Shown piece by piece: positions 50,208 through 58,640 of a DNA stretch of 64,000 bases (positions are counted from its first letter, which is position 1; every line of letters starts with the position of its first letter). The stretch is from Streptomyces sp. NRRL F-6131 (GTDB lineage: Bacteria > Actinomycetota > Actinomycetes > Streptomycetales > Streptomycetaceae). Under the pieces are notes generated by a model. It saw only the letters and a list, made by a program, of their open reading frames with translations. It did not search any database and had not been told where the DNA came from. The DNA is taken from the NCBI GenBank assembly GCA_000719695.1, contig JOHN01000048.1:17355-81354 (forward strand), read 5' to 3'. Both the position numbers and the translations under genes were made by a program.

Positions 50208-50666
50208 ATGGCCATCGAGATCGGCACCGAGGCTCCGGACTTCGAGCTCAAGAACCAGCACGGCGAGCTGGTCCGGCTCTCCGACTTCCGGGGCGAGAAG
50301 AACGTCGTCGTGGTCTTCTACCCGTTCGCGTTCACCGGTGTCTGCACCGGCGAGGTCTGCGCGATCCAGAAGGAGCTGCCGCGCCTGCAGAACGACGAGG
50401 TGCAGGTCCTCGGCGTGTCCAACGACTCGCCGTTCAGCCAGCGGATCTTCGCCGAGCAGGAGGGCCTGGACTTCCCGCTGCTCTCCGACTTCTGGCCGCA
50501 CGGCGAGGTCTCCCGCGCCTACGGCGTCTTCGACGAGACGAAGGGCTGCGCGGTCCGCGGCACCTTCGTGATCGACAAGGCCGGCGTGGTCCGCTGGAGC
50601 GTCGTGAACGGCCTGCCGGACGCCCGTGACGAGCAGGAGTACCTGGCCGCCCTGGGCGCGCTCTGA
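50208..50666 (+). CDS. Peroxiredoxin, AhpE-like
   Basis: A 152-residue thioredoxin-fold peroxidase. The peroxidatic Cys is Cys46 in FYPFAFTGVCTGEVC, with a second Cys51 five residues later as the possible resolving Cys. The Pro/Thr before it and the later Arg in CAVRGTFVIDKAGVVRW are the usual active-site partners. It reduces H2O2, organic peroxides or peroxynitrite. AhpE of mycobacteria has one active Cys and uses mycothiol/mycoredoxin; the extra Cys suggests a BCP-like alternative. Just upstream of the TerD pair, in line with a stress-response region. Confidence 0.93.
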   Translation: MAIEIGTEAPDFELKNQHGELVRLSDFRGEKNVVVVFYPFAFTGVCTGEVCAIQKELPRLQNDEVQVLGVSNDSPFSQRIFAEQEGLDFPLLSDFWPHGEVSRAYGVFDETKGCAVRGTFVIDKAGVVRWSVVNGLPDARDEQEYLAALGAL

Positions 50667-50827
50667 GCCGTCCCGGACGCCGGGCCCGCACGGTTCCCCG
50701 GCGCGGACGGGAACCCCGCACTACGATCGGTCCGTTGGCTGGTCAGAGGCCCGGTACGGTTCGCCGTCGGAGCCTGTGACCGCACCACGGGGGCACCGAG
50801 GAGTGCCTCCCGATTCTTGGAGGACAA

Positions 50828-51403
50828 GTGGGTGTCAGCCTGAGCAAGGGCGGCAATGTCTCGCTCACCAAGGAGGCCCCCGGCCTGACCGCCGTGGTGG
50901 TCGGCCTCGGCTGGGACGTCCGCACCACCACGGGCACGGATTTCGACCTGGACGCCAGTGCCCTGCTCTGCAACGACCAGGGCAAGGTCGGCGCGGACGG
51001 CAACTTCGTCTTCTTCAACAACCTGAAGAGCCCCGACGGCTCGGTCGAGCACACCGGTGACAACCTCACCGGTGAGGGCGAGGGCGACGACGAGGCGATC
51101 AAGGTCAACCTGGCGACCGTGCCGACCGACGTGCAGAAGATCGTCTTCCCGGTGTCCATCTACGACGCCGAGAACCGCTCGCAGAACTTCGGCCAGGTCC
51201 GCAACGCGTTCATCCGCGTGGTGAACCAGGCGGACAACAAGGAGCTGGCCCGGTACGACCTCACCGAGGACGCCTCCACCGAGACGGCGATGGTCTTCGG
51301 CGAGCTGTACCGCAACGGCGCCGAGTGGAAGTTCCGCGCGATCGGCCAGGGCTACGCCTCCGGCCTGCGCGGCATCGCCCAGGACTTCGGCGTCAACGTC
51401 TGA
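50828..51403 (+). CDS. TerD family stress protein, copy 1
   Basis: A 191-residue TerD-domain protein. TerD proteins bind Ca2+ and give resistance to tellurite, phage and oxidative stress by an unresolved route. Seen: the start [20 protein letters not shown], the [12 protein letters not shown] strand, and the Ca-binding acidic loop [12 protein letters not shown], followed by [20 protein letters not shown] and the C-terminal [20 protein letters not shown]. No signal peptide; cytosolic. GTG start with GGAGGA. A TACGAT -10-like hexamer lies at 50722-50727. It is followed by a close paralogue. Confidence 0.95.
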   Translation: MGVSLSKGGNVSLTKEAPGLTAVVVGLGWDVRTTTGTDFDLDASALLCNDQGKVGADGNFVFFNNLKSPDGSVEHTGDNLTGEGEGDDEAIKVNLATVPTDVQKIVFPVSIYDAENRSQNFGQVRNAFIRVVNQADNKELARYDLTEDASTETAMVFGELYRNGAEWKFRAIGQGYASGLRGIAQDFGVNV

Positions 51404-51596
51404 GTCGGGCGGGGGCCGGTGACGGCCCGTGCAGCAGTGACGGCCGGGGGTTTCCCGCGCCCGGGCTTCGACCCGGTCGGCCGCACTGGAAGGATGGGAG
51501 TTCAGGAAAGTTCAGCCGGCCGGAAGGGGCCGGCCGGGGTCGCGGGGGAATAGACCTGAGATGCGCCCCGGGAGGCACAAGGAGGAAGGACAGCCA

Positions 51597-52172
51597 ATGA
51601 GTGTCACGCTCGCCAAGGGTGGCAACGTCTCGCTCACCAAGGCCGCGCCGAATCTGACGCAGGTGCAGATCGGTCTCGGTTGGGACGCCCGGTCGACGAC
51701 CGGTGCGCCCTTCGACCTCGACGCGAGCGCGCTGCTCTGCTCGGGCGGTCGGGTCATGGGTGACGAGTACTTCGTCTTCTACAACAACCTCAAGAGCCCC
51801 GAGGGCTCGGTCGAGCACACCGGTGACAACCTCACCGGTGACGGCGACGGCGACGACGAGGTCGTCCTGGTCAACCTGGACCTGGTGCCGCCGCAGGTCG
51901 ACAAGGTGGTCTTCCCGGTGTCCATCTACGACGCCGAGAACCGCGGGCAGAACTTCGGCCAGGTCCGCAACGCCTACATCCGGGTGGTCAACTCGGTGGA
52001 CGGTCAGGAGATCGCCCGCTACGACCTCACCGAGGACGCGTCCAGCGAGACCGCGATGATCTTCGGCGAGCTGTACCGGTACGCCGGTGAATGGAAGTTC
52101 CGCGCGGTGGGCCAGGGTTATGCCTCGGGCCTGCGGGGCATTGCCCTCGATTTCGGCGTAAACGTACAGTAA
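51597..52172 (+). CDS. TerD family stress protein, copy 2
   Basis: A second 191-residue TerD protein, same length as copy 1 and very similar across the whole chain ([52 protein letters not shown]). All acidic Ca-site residues are present. Gene duplication is the likely origin. The ATG at 51597 follows an AGGAAGGA site. The gene precedes the DUF475 membrane gene by 109 bp and may be co-transcribed with it. Confidence 0.95.
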   Translation: MSVTLAKGGNVSLTKAAPNLTQVQIGLGWDARSTTGAPFDLDASALLCSGGRVMGDEYFVFYNNLKSPEGSVEHTGDNLTGDGDGDDEVVLVNLDLVPPQVDKVVFPVSIYDAENRGQNFGQVRNAYIRVVNSVDGQEIARYDLTEDASSETAMIFGELYRYAGEWKFRAVGQGYASGLRGIALDFGVNVQ

Positions 52173-52281
52173 AGGCCCTCGTCGCCGTGACCGTTCCGCC
52201 CGGCGCCCAGTCGCGTCCGGGCGCATCCCGGCGAAACGTCGACCTCGTCGACGCCATGAACCCGAAAGGTAACCAAGTCCC

Positions 52282-53394
52282 GTGTTCCTCCGCACATTCG
52301 GCTGGTCATTCGCGATCACCATCATCGGGCTGATCGCCGCCGGCCTGCTCTGGGGAGCCGAGGGATTCGGCATCGTGCTGATCCTCTCCATCCTGGAGAT
52401 CTCCCTCTCGTTCGACAACGCGGTGGTCAACGCCACGGTGTTGAAGCGGATGAACCCGTACTGGCAGAAGATCTTCCTGACCGTCGGCGTGCTGATCGCC
52501 GTGTTCGGTATGCGGCTGATCTTCCCGCTGCTGGTCGTCGGCCTCACCGCGCACCTCAACCCGGCGACGGTCGTCGACCTCGCCCTGCACAGCGACAAGA
52601 CGTACGAGGGCCTCACCTACGGCCAGTACCTGGAGGCGGCCAACCCGGCCATCGCGGCCTTCGGCGGCGTCTTCCTGCTGATGATCTTCCTCGACTTCAT
52701 CTTCGAGGAGAAGGACTACAACTGGCTGGCCTGGATCGAGCGCCCGCTGGAGAAGGTCGGCAAGCTGGAGGCCTTCTCCACCGTCGTCGCCCTGGTCACC
52801 CTGCTGCTGGCGTCCAACTTCTTCGCCGGTGAGCACGCCGAGACGGTCCTGCTCGCGGGCGTCCTCGGCCTCGTCACCTACCTCTCGGTGAACGGTCTCG
52901 CCTCGGTCTTCGAGGCGGGCCTGGAGGAGGAGGCCGAGAAGGAGGAGGAGGCCGAGAAGTCCGGCAAGTCCATCGTCCAGGTCGGTGGCAAGGCCGCGTT
53001 CTTCCTCTTCATGTACCTCGAGGTGCTGGACGCCTCGTTCTCCTTCGACGGCGTCGTCGGCGCGTTCGCCATCTCCAGCGACATCTTCCAGATCACCCTG
53101 GGCCTCGGCATCGGCGCGATGTACATCCGCTCGCTGACCGTCTTCCTGGTCCGCAAGGGCACCCTGGACGACTACGTCTACCTGGAGCACGGCGCGCACT
53201 ACGCGATCGGCGCGCTCGCGGTGATCCTGATGGTCGGCATCGAGTACCACATCCCGGAGATCGTCACCGGCCTGATCGGCGTCGCCTTCATCGGCCTCGC
53301 CCTCGGCTCGTCGATCCTGCGCAACCGTCGCGAGGGCGTCGGCGGCGGGGGCGACGGGGACGGGGAGCGGGAACTGGTGAGCAGCGGCCAGTAG
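52282..53394 (+). CDS. DUF475/TerC-like integral membrane protein
   Basis: A 370-residue polytopic protein with about nine hydrophobic helices. The family is TerC-like: acidic membrane residues lie in ILSILEISLSFDNAVVNATV and EVLDASFSFDGVVGAFAISS, an internal duplication of a FDNA/FDGV-type motif typical of TerC. The cytoplasmic loop GLEEEAEKEEEAEKSGKSIV is strongly acidic. TerC-type proteins are proposed to handle divalent metals or to sit at the membrane as the anchor of the Ter complex. GTG start at 52282. A terminator follows. Confidence 0.9.
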   Translation: MFLRTFGWSFAITIIGLIAAGLLWGAEGFGIVLILSILEISLSFDNAVVNATVLKRMNPYWQKIFLTVGVLIAVFGMRLIFPLLVVGLTAHLNPATVVDLALHSDKTYEGLTYGQYLEAANPAIAAFGGVFLLMIFLDFIFEEKDYNWLAWIERPLEKVGKLEAFSTVVALVTLLLASNFFAGEHAETVLLAGVLGLVTYLSVNGLASVFEAGLEEEAEKEEEAEKSGKSIVQVGGKAAFFLFMYLEVLDASFSFDGVVGAFAISSDIFQITLGLGIGAMYIRSLTVFLVRKGTLDDYVYLEHGAHYAIGALAVILMVGIEYHIPEIVTGLIGVAFIGLALGSSILRNRREGVGGGGDGDGERELVSSGQ

Positions 53395-53440
53395 CCCCAC
53401 CCGGTCCGGCCGGCCTCCGGTCGGACCCCTCCGCAGCAAC

Positions 53441-53482
53441 GCCGAACGGCCGTTCCTCCCGAGTGGGGAACGGCCGTTCGGC
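53441..53482. terminator. Bidirectional terminator after the DUF475 gene
   Basis: A perfect 16-bp stem (arms 53441-53456 and 53467-53482) with a short loop, between the DUF475 gene and the convergent DUF2637 gene. Confidence 0.85.
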
Positions 53483-53519
53483 ATTGCTGCTGCTGTTGTT
53501 TCCCTGCTGGTCCCGGCGG

Positions 53520-54716
53520 TCAGCCGAGCTGCTGCTCGATGGCGCGCAGCTTGCGCTCCAGGGAGTCGAGCTTGGGCATCGACAGGGTGTCGTCGTCCGG
53601 CGTCAGGTCGATCGTCGAGCGGTAGGCCGAGGACGAGGCCGACGAGGAGGCGGACGAGCTCGTGGAGAACGAGGAGGACGACGAGGACGAGGAGGACGAC
53701 GAGGACGAGGAGGAGAGCGAGGAGGAGTACGAGCCGGTGGCCGGCTCGGCGGCGCGCGAGCGGCGGCCGGTCTCCAGGGCGCTCAGCGGGGCGGGCTCCA
53801 GCACGGAGCCGGAGGTGCGGGAGGAGAGAGCGTCCACCCCGGCGGCTAGGGCAGGCTCCGTAGCGCTCGGGCCGTCTCCGGCGGCGGCGAGGGCGGGCAC
53901 CTGACGGCCGCCGCGGTTGCGGGAGAGCATCCCGCCCGACTGGCGGGAGATCGCCTTCAGCTCGGCGCGCTCACGGCGGTCGGCGCTGCGGGCGCGCACC
54001 TTGGCGTCCAGCTTCGCCTGGCGCTCCTCGCGCACCTCCTCGACCGCCTCGTCCAGGCTGCGGACGTTCTCCAGCAGCATCAGCGACCAGGCGGCGTAGG
54101 TCTCGCGGGGCGCGCGCATCCAGCGGACGATCCGGATCTGCGGCAGCGGACGCGGCACCAGACCCTGCTCGCGCAGCGCGGCCTTGCGGGTCTGCTTCAG
54201 CGCGCGGTCGAAGAGGATCGCGGCCGAGATCGACATGCCGGAGAAGAACTCGGGGGCACCGTCGTGCGAGATGCCGCGCGGGGCGTGCACCCAGTTGAAC
54301 CAGGCCGAGGCGATCGCGAACACCCAGACCAGCAGGCGCGAGCCGAGCGCCGCGTCACCGTGGCTGGCCTCGCGGACGGCGAGCACCGAGCAGAACATCG
54401 CGGCGCCGTCCAGGCCGAACGGCACCAGGTACTCCCAGCCGTTCGACAGGCCGAGGTTCTCCTTGCCGAAGCCGACCAGGCCGTGGAAGGAGAGGGCGGC
54501 CGCGACGCCGGCGCAGCAGAACAGCAGCACGTAGGAGGAGATCCCGTAGATCATCTCCTTGCGCCGGCGGCGCTCCTCGCTGCGCTCCCAGGAGTCGCCC
54601 GACTCCTGCTTCCGGCTGTTGTTCTTGAAGCGCAGCGTCGCCACCAGGATGGCGGTGAACAGCAGGGCTGCGCCGCCGATGACGGTCCAGACCAGCTGTA
54701 TGGAGGTCAGGTTCAT
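53520..54716 (-). CDS. DUF2637 membrane protein with polyserine tract
   Basis: A 398-residue protein. A first helix (SIQLVWTVIGGAALLFTAIL) is followed by the DUF2637 domain with several helices (ISSYVLLFCCAGVAAALSFH, WEYLVPFGLDGAAMFCSVLA). The C-terminal third is disordered, with a long Ser-rich tract (about residues 340-375) and a final short helix (LDSLERKLRAIEQQLG). DUF2637 occurs in plasmid-transfer (SpdB-like) and chromosomal proteins; transfer genes are absent here. The ATG at 54716 gives a natural first helix. Function unknown. It lies inside the ter region, which may be coincidence. Confidence 0.85.
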   Translation of the reverse strand: MNLTSIQLVWTVIGGAALLFTAILVATLRFKNNSRKQESGDSWERSEERRRRKEMIYGISSYVLLFCCAGVAAALSFHGLVGFGKENLGLSNGWEYLVPFGLDGAAMFCSVLAVREASHGDAALGSRLLVWVFAIASAWFNWVHAPRGISHDGAPEFFSGMSISAAILFDRALKQTRKAALREQGLVPRPLPQIRIVRWMRAPRETYAAWSLMLLENVRSLDEAVEEVREERQAKLDAKVRARSADRRERAELKAISRQSGGMLSRNRGGRQVPALAAAGDGPSATEPALAAGVDALSSRTSGSVLEPAPLSALETGRRSRAAEPATGSYSSSLSSSSSSSSSSSSSSSFSTSSSASSSASSSAYRSTIDLTPDDDTLSMPKLDSLERKLRAIEQQLG

Positions 54717-55067
54717 TGCGGGTCGGGCCTCGGGTTTCCGCAGGGGACAGGTCACAGTGCGACACGGTGGTCAGGATCCGTCCCCGGGACCGGGCCTGAC
54801 GCTGCGTCGTGATCGGACGGGTGCGCCGACGCGCCCGGGCAGGGCGGGCGGGACACCTGTGCGGCTAGACGATATCGCGTCCGAAGTGGCCGCATGGTAC
54901 GGGAGGTGAGCTTCACCCCGCCAATCGACCCGTCGGTGTCCGGCCGGTGTCCGGCGGACGGCGGCGGGTAGGGGACTTCGGGTACCCGCGGGCGGGTTGA
55001 TGCCCGATCATGGAGCGGCGGACCGTCAGAGCGACTGGCGCGGCTGGCGCGGCTGGGGGAGGACGGC
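54717..55067. other. Divergent DUF2637 / TerA-like control region
   Basis: About 350 bp between divergent genes. It holds a GGGGGAGGAC ribosome site before 55068. GACGATATCGCGTCCG at 54867-54882 is a modest AT-containing segment that could be promoter DNA. No gene is supported. Confidence 0.5.
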
Positions 55068-55796
55068 ATGGCCTCGATTTGGGAGTACCTGCGCGGCGAA
55101 CGGAACGCCCTCGACACGGGCGGCCAGTTCAAGGTCACCCTGACCAAGTCCTCGCCGCACCACGCGATCACGGGTGCGGCGGCGACCACCGGCTACCTCT
55201 ACGTCAACCTGCACTGGACCACCCGGATAGGAGCCCCGCGGGCGGGCGCCGGGGACACCCTGCGGCGGCTCTTCAGCCCGCGCATCCTCAGCCCGATGGA
55301 GCCGGACGCCACCCAGAACACCCAGTTCAACGTGGACCTCGACCTGGCCTGCATGTACGAACTGACCGACGGCAAGCGGGGCGTGGTGCAGCCGCTCGGC
55401 GGCTTCTTCGGCGACCTCCAGCACCCGCCGTTCGTCAAGCTCAGCGGCGACGACCAGTACGGGGCGCCGTCCGGCGAGACGATGTACGTCAACCTGGAGA
55501 AGAAGGACCAGTTCAAGCGGCTGCTGATCTTCGTGTACATCTACGACGGCACGCCGGCCTTCGAGCAGACCAACGCGGTGGTGACGATCGTGCCGCAGTC
55601 CGGGCCGCGGATCGAGGTCAAGCTGGAGGAGCGGGCGCCGGCGGCGCGGTCCTGCGCGGTGGTGCTGATCGAGAACACCGGGGACAACACGCTCACGGTG
55701 CGGCGCGAGGTGCGGTACGTGAACGGGTTCCAGGCGGACATCGACCGGCTGTACGGCTTCGGGATGCAGTGGCAGCGCGGGTACAAGGGCGACTGA
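55068..55796 (+). CDS. TerA-like tellurium/stress resistance protein
   Basis: A 242-residue protein of the TerA family, a TerD-fold relative. Typical blocks: FNVDLDLACMYELTDGKRGV, VVQPLGGFFGDLQHPPFVKL, SGDDQYGAPSGETMYVNLEK, and KRLLIFVYIYDGTPAFEQTN, with a C-terminal SCAVVLIENTGDNTLTVRRE part. It should be cytosolic and part of the Ter complex. ATG at 55068 follows a strong GGGGGAGGAC site. It ends 79 bp from the convergent TerD-tail gene. Confidence 0.88.
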   Translation: MASIWEYLRGERNALDTGGQFKVTLTKSSPHHAITGAAATTGYLYVNLHWTTRIGAPRAGAGDTLRRLFSPRILSPMEPDATQNTQFNVDLDLACMYELTDGKRGVVQPLGGFFGDLQHPPFVKLSGDDQYGAPSGETMYVNLEKKDQFKRLLIFVYIYDGTPAFEQTNAVVTIVPQSGPRIEVKLEERAPAARSCAVVLIENTGDNTLTVRREVRYVNGFQADIDRLYGFGMQWQRGYKGD

Positions 55797-55875
55797 GGGC
55801 GGGAGGGCCGTCGGCCGGGCGTGCCTCCGGCCCCGGTGCCAGTGGCTCCGGGGCCGGGGCGGGCTCCGTGCGGGC

Positions 55876-57000
55876 TCAGCGCGGCTGGAACTGCGGGCCC
55901 TGCGGGGGCAGGGCGAACTCCTCGGCGGCGGGCGTCTGCTGCGGTGCCTGCGGTGCCGGTGCCTGGGGCGCCGGTGCCTGCGGCGCCTGGGGCGCGGTGT
56001 TCGGCGGCGGGTAGCCGTAACCGCCCTGCTGCTGGGGCGGGTAGCCGTAACCCGGGGCGGGCGCCGGGGGCTGGGGCTGCGGGTAGCCGTACCCGGGGCG
56101 CGGGGCCGGCGGCGGGTAGTCGTAGCCGCCCTGCTGCGGTGCCCGGGGCGCCTGGGGCGCGGTGTTCGGCGGCGGGTAGCCGTAGCCCGGCTGCCCGGTC
56201 GGCGGCGCGGACGGGGCGGGCGGGACGTTCGGCGGCACCGTCGGCGGCTTGGGCGGCGGCGGGGGCGTGTTGGCCGGGACACCGGTCGGCGCCGGGGCGG
56301 CGGCCGCCGCCTGCGGGACGGCCGGGGCCAGGGTGAAGGTGCCCGGCTCCGGGCGACCGGCCGGTCGCGGGTCGGGCAGGGCGGCCCGCGGGTCCGCGGC
56401 GGGCGAGGCGGGCGGGACCGACCCGGCGGCCGCCCCGGCCCGGGTGTCGCCCTCGTCCTCGACGGTGATGCCGAAGTCGGTGGCCAGGCCGATCAGCCCG
56501 GACGCGTAGCCCTGGCCGACCGCACGGAACTTCCAGGCGCCGGCCCGGCGGTACAGCTCGCCCGCGACCAGCGCGGTGACCTCGTCCCCGTCGGCCATCG
56601 CGAACTCGGCCAGCGCGGGCGCGCCGTCCCCGGCCCCGGCGTCGAAGAGCAGCAGCCGCAGCCCGCTCACCCCGCGGAACGAGCCGCCCTCGGAGGAACC
56701 GGCCAGCACCACCCGGTCGACGTCGGCCGGCAGCTTGCCGAGCTCGGCCTCGACGGTGTCGGTGATCTCGCCGCCGTCGGCGGTCTGCTGCTTGGGCAGG
56801 TGGCGCACCAGCCCGGACGGGTGGCGCGGCTGGTTGTAGAAGACGAAGTCGGCATCCGAACGGACCTTGCCGCCCGCGCCGAGCAGCAGTGCGGAGGCGT
56901 CCACGTCCGGCGCACCGGGCGTGGCGCTCCAGCGCAGCACGGCGCGGATTGCCGCCACCGGCAGTGCGATGTTGGCGCCCTTGGCCATCACGTGCGTCAT
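55876..57000 (-). CDS. Divergent TerD-domain protein with Pro/Tyr/Gly-rich tail
   Basis: A 374-residue protein. Residues 1 to about 180 are a TerD domain ([55 protein letters not shown]). Unlike the two canonical copies it lacks the DGDDE Ca-binding loop; the matching stretch is KQQTADGGEITDTVEAELGK. The tail is Pro/Ala-rich and carries repeats of GYGYPPP, GYDYPPP and QAPAP. Such low-complexity tails may drive assembly. ATG at 57000. The gene is divergent from the citE-like gene, sharing a 320-bp control region. Confidence 0.87.
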   Translation of the reverse strand: MTHVMAKGANIALPVAAIRAVLRWSATPGAPDVDASALLLGAGGKVRSDADFVFYNQPRHPSGLVRHLPKQQTADGGEITDTVEAELGKLPADVDRVVLAGSSEGGSFRGVSGLRLLLFDAGAGDGAPALAEFAMADGDEVTALVAGELYRRAGAWKFRAVGQGYASGLIGLATDFGITVEDEGDTRAGAAAGSVPPASPAADPRAALPDPRPAGRPEPGTFTLAPAVPQAAAAAPAPTGVPANTPPPPPKPPTVPPNVPPAPSAPPTGQPGYGYPPPNTAPQAPRAPQQGGYDYPPPAPRPGYGYPQPQPPAPAPGYGYPPQQQGGYGYPPPNTAPQAPQAPAPQAPAPQAPQQTPAAEEFALPPQGPQFQPR

Positions 57001-57094
57001 AGCCGACCATCCTGCCTGTTCGCCACCCCTTCGGACAACGTGACCGGAGGAGGCGTTGTGAGGGGACTTTGCCAACGCTTGCGCTTTGTGAAGT

Positions 57095-57109
57095 GGAAGG
57101 TAACCTTCC
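57095..57109. promoter_or_regulatory. Inverted repeat in the ter control region
   Basis: GGAAGG and CCTTCC flank the 3-nt spacer TAA, a perfect 6-bp inverted repeat. It lies in AT-rich DNA between divergent ter genes, so it is a plausible regulator site. Confidence 0.5.
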
Positions 57110-57146
57110 GAGAATTCGATGTTTCGGAACCGTCTGCGAACCGGGA

Positions 57147-57169
57147 CCGTCCGTACGATGGGCGGACGG
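57147..57169 (+). promoter_or_regulatory. Shared interrupted inverted repeat, copy 2, with -10-like core
   Basis: CCGTCCGT, variable base A, then CGATGGGCGGACGG. The substitution makes TACGAT (57154-57159), which fits TANNNT. Copy 1 is at 49162-49184, upstream of the DUF3052 gene. Confidence 0.55.
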
Positions 57170-57321
57170 GGGGTCCGGGGCCGGTCGACGATGACCGGCC
57201 GGAACCGGACCGGGAACCACCACCACCGCCGAGCCGGTTGAACCGGGTGGTGAACCGGGCGCCGCCACCGCCCCTTCCCGCCTCCGCCGGACCGGCGGCC
57301 GAACCTCCTGAGGAGAGCACC

Positions 57322-58533
57322 TTGCGCCACTTCGGCCACCTCGCGGACGACGTCCGCGACCGGCTCTTTCTCGTGGATCCGGGGCATTTCACCCCGGACG
57401 GCGACGCGGCCGTGCTCGCCACCGCGCTGGGTGCCACGCTCTACAGCCCCGCCACCCGGTCCACCCTGCGCACCGACATCCGCAAGCAGGCCGCGCAGGG
57501 CGTCGTCTCGATGGTCCTCTGCCTGGAGGACGCCATCGCCGACCACGAGGTCCCGGCCGCCGAGGCCAACCTGGTGGCCAGGCTCGGCGAGCTGTGGACG
57601 GAGGTCACGGAGGGTGTCGACGTGACCGGAACCTCCACCGCTTGCACACAGGATCTTCCCCTCGTCTTCGTCAGGGTGCGGACCGCCGCCCAGCTCACCG
57701 ACCTCGCCGGCCGGCTCGGCCCCGCGATCGGGCTGCTCACCGGTTTCGTCCTGCCGAAGTTCACCGAGGAGACCGGCGGCGAGTTCCTGGAGGCGCTCGC
57801 CACCGCCGAGGCCACCACCGGTCGCCGGCTGTTCGCCATGCCCGTCCTGGAGTCGCCCGAGCTCGCCCACCTGGAGACCCGGCGCGACCAGCTCTTCGGC
57901 ATAGCCAGGCTGCTCGACAAGTACCGCGAGCGGGTCCTCGCCGTCCGCCTCGGCGTCACCGACCTCTGCTCCGCGTACGGACTGCGCCGCTCGCCCGACC
58001 TGACCGCGTACGACGTCGCGCTGGTCGCCTCGGTGATCGGCGACGTGGTCAACGTCCTGGGCCGCGCCGACGGCACCGGGTTCACCGTCACCGGCCCGGT
58101 CTGGGAGTACTTCCCCGTCCAGGAGCGCATGTTCAAGCCGCAGCTGCGCCGCACCCCGTTCGCCGAGGCCGAGCCCTCGCGGGAGGCCGTCCGCCGGCGG
58201 ATCATCGAGCACGACCTGGACGGGCTCATCCGCGAGATAGAACTCGACCGCGCCAACGGCCTGTTGGGCAAGACCTGCATCCACCCCAGCCATGTGCCCG
58301 CCGTGCACGCGCTCTCCGTCGTCACGCACGAGGAGTACAGCGACGCCCGCGACATCCTCCAGCAGGAGCGCGGCGGGGGCGGGGTGCTGCGCTCGGCCTA
58401 CACCAACAAGATGAACGAGGCGAAGCCCCACCGGGCCTGGGCGGAGCGGGTGTTGCTGCGCGCCGAGGTGTTCGGGGTGGCGCGCGAGGACGTCAGCTTC
58501 GCGGAGCTGCTGTCGGCCTGCCTCTGCCGTTGA
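57322..58533 (+). CDS. HpcH/HpaI aldolase / citrate-lyase beta-like protein of the ter pathway
   Basis: A 403-residue TIM-barrel lyase. The start is TTG 57322 (reads MRHFGHLADDVRDRLFLVDP), because AGGAG lies six bases before it and family members start at this point; the open frame further up is Arg/Pro noise. Seen: VVSMVLCLEDAIADHEVPAA with the metal-binding Glu/Asp, LPLVFVRVRTAAQLTDLAGR, RRLFAMPVLESPELAHLETR and LLGKTCIHPSHVPAVHALSV. Citrate-lyase-like enzymes cleave or form CoA or pyruvoyl C-C bonds. In Ter systems such a lyase sits with PRTases and a HAD phosphatase, in a proposed nucleoside-like pathway. Followed by the PRTase fusion 107 bp later. Confidence 0.9.
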   Translation: MRHFGHLADDVRDRLFLVDPGHFTPDGDAAVLATALGATLYSPATRSTLRTDIRKQAAQGVVSMVLCLEDAIADHEVPAAEANLVARLGELWTEVTEGVDVTGTSTACTQDLPLVFVRVRTAAQLTDLAGRLGPAIGLLTGFVLPKFTEETGGEFLEALATAEATTGRRLFAMPVLESPELAHLETRRDQLFGIARLLDKYRERVLAVRLGVTDLCSAYGLRRSPDLTAYDVALVASVIGDVVNVLGRADGTGFTVTGPVWEYFPVQERMFKPQLRRTPFAEAEPSREAVRRRIIEHDLDGLIREIELDRANGLLGKTCIHPSHVPAVHALSVVTHEEYSDARDILQQERGGGGVLRSAYTNKMNEAKPHRAWAERVLLRAEVFGVAREDVSFAELLSACLCR

Positions 58534-58640
58534 GCTGCTGGGCCGTTGAGCTGCTGGGCGGCCCCCTCGGCCTCGTGGGCCCCGTCGGCCACTCAGACCT
58601 TGACCACCGCACCACCGAAAGACCGAAGGCAGGACCCGGA

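Larger units (their letters stand above)
57001..57321. other. Divergent TerD-tail / citE-like control region
   Basis: About 320 bp. It contains the perfect inverted repeat GGAAGG-TAA-CCTTCC (57095-57109), the second copy of the shared 23-nt motif (57147-57169) with TACGAT at 57154-57159, and an AT-rich patch at 57050-57130. AGGAG at 57311 is the ribosome site for the TTG start. Confidence 0.7.

Noticed and set aside
53662..53904. An acidic Glu/Asp-rich plus-strand open frame
   Set aside because: It is the antisense of the polyserine codons of the DUF2637 gene, not a separate gene.
56800..57321. Extended N-terminus of the citE-like protein from upstream in-frame starts
   Set aside because: The upstream translation is Arg/Pro-rich, overlaps the divergent TerD gene, and the AGGAG-TTG pair at 57311-57324 matches the family start.
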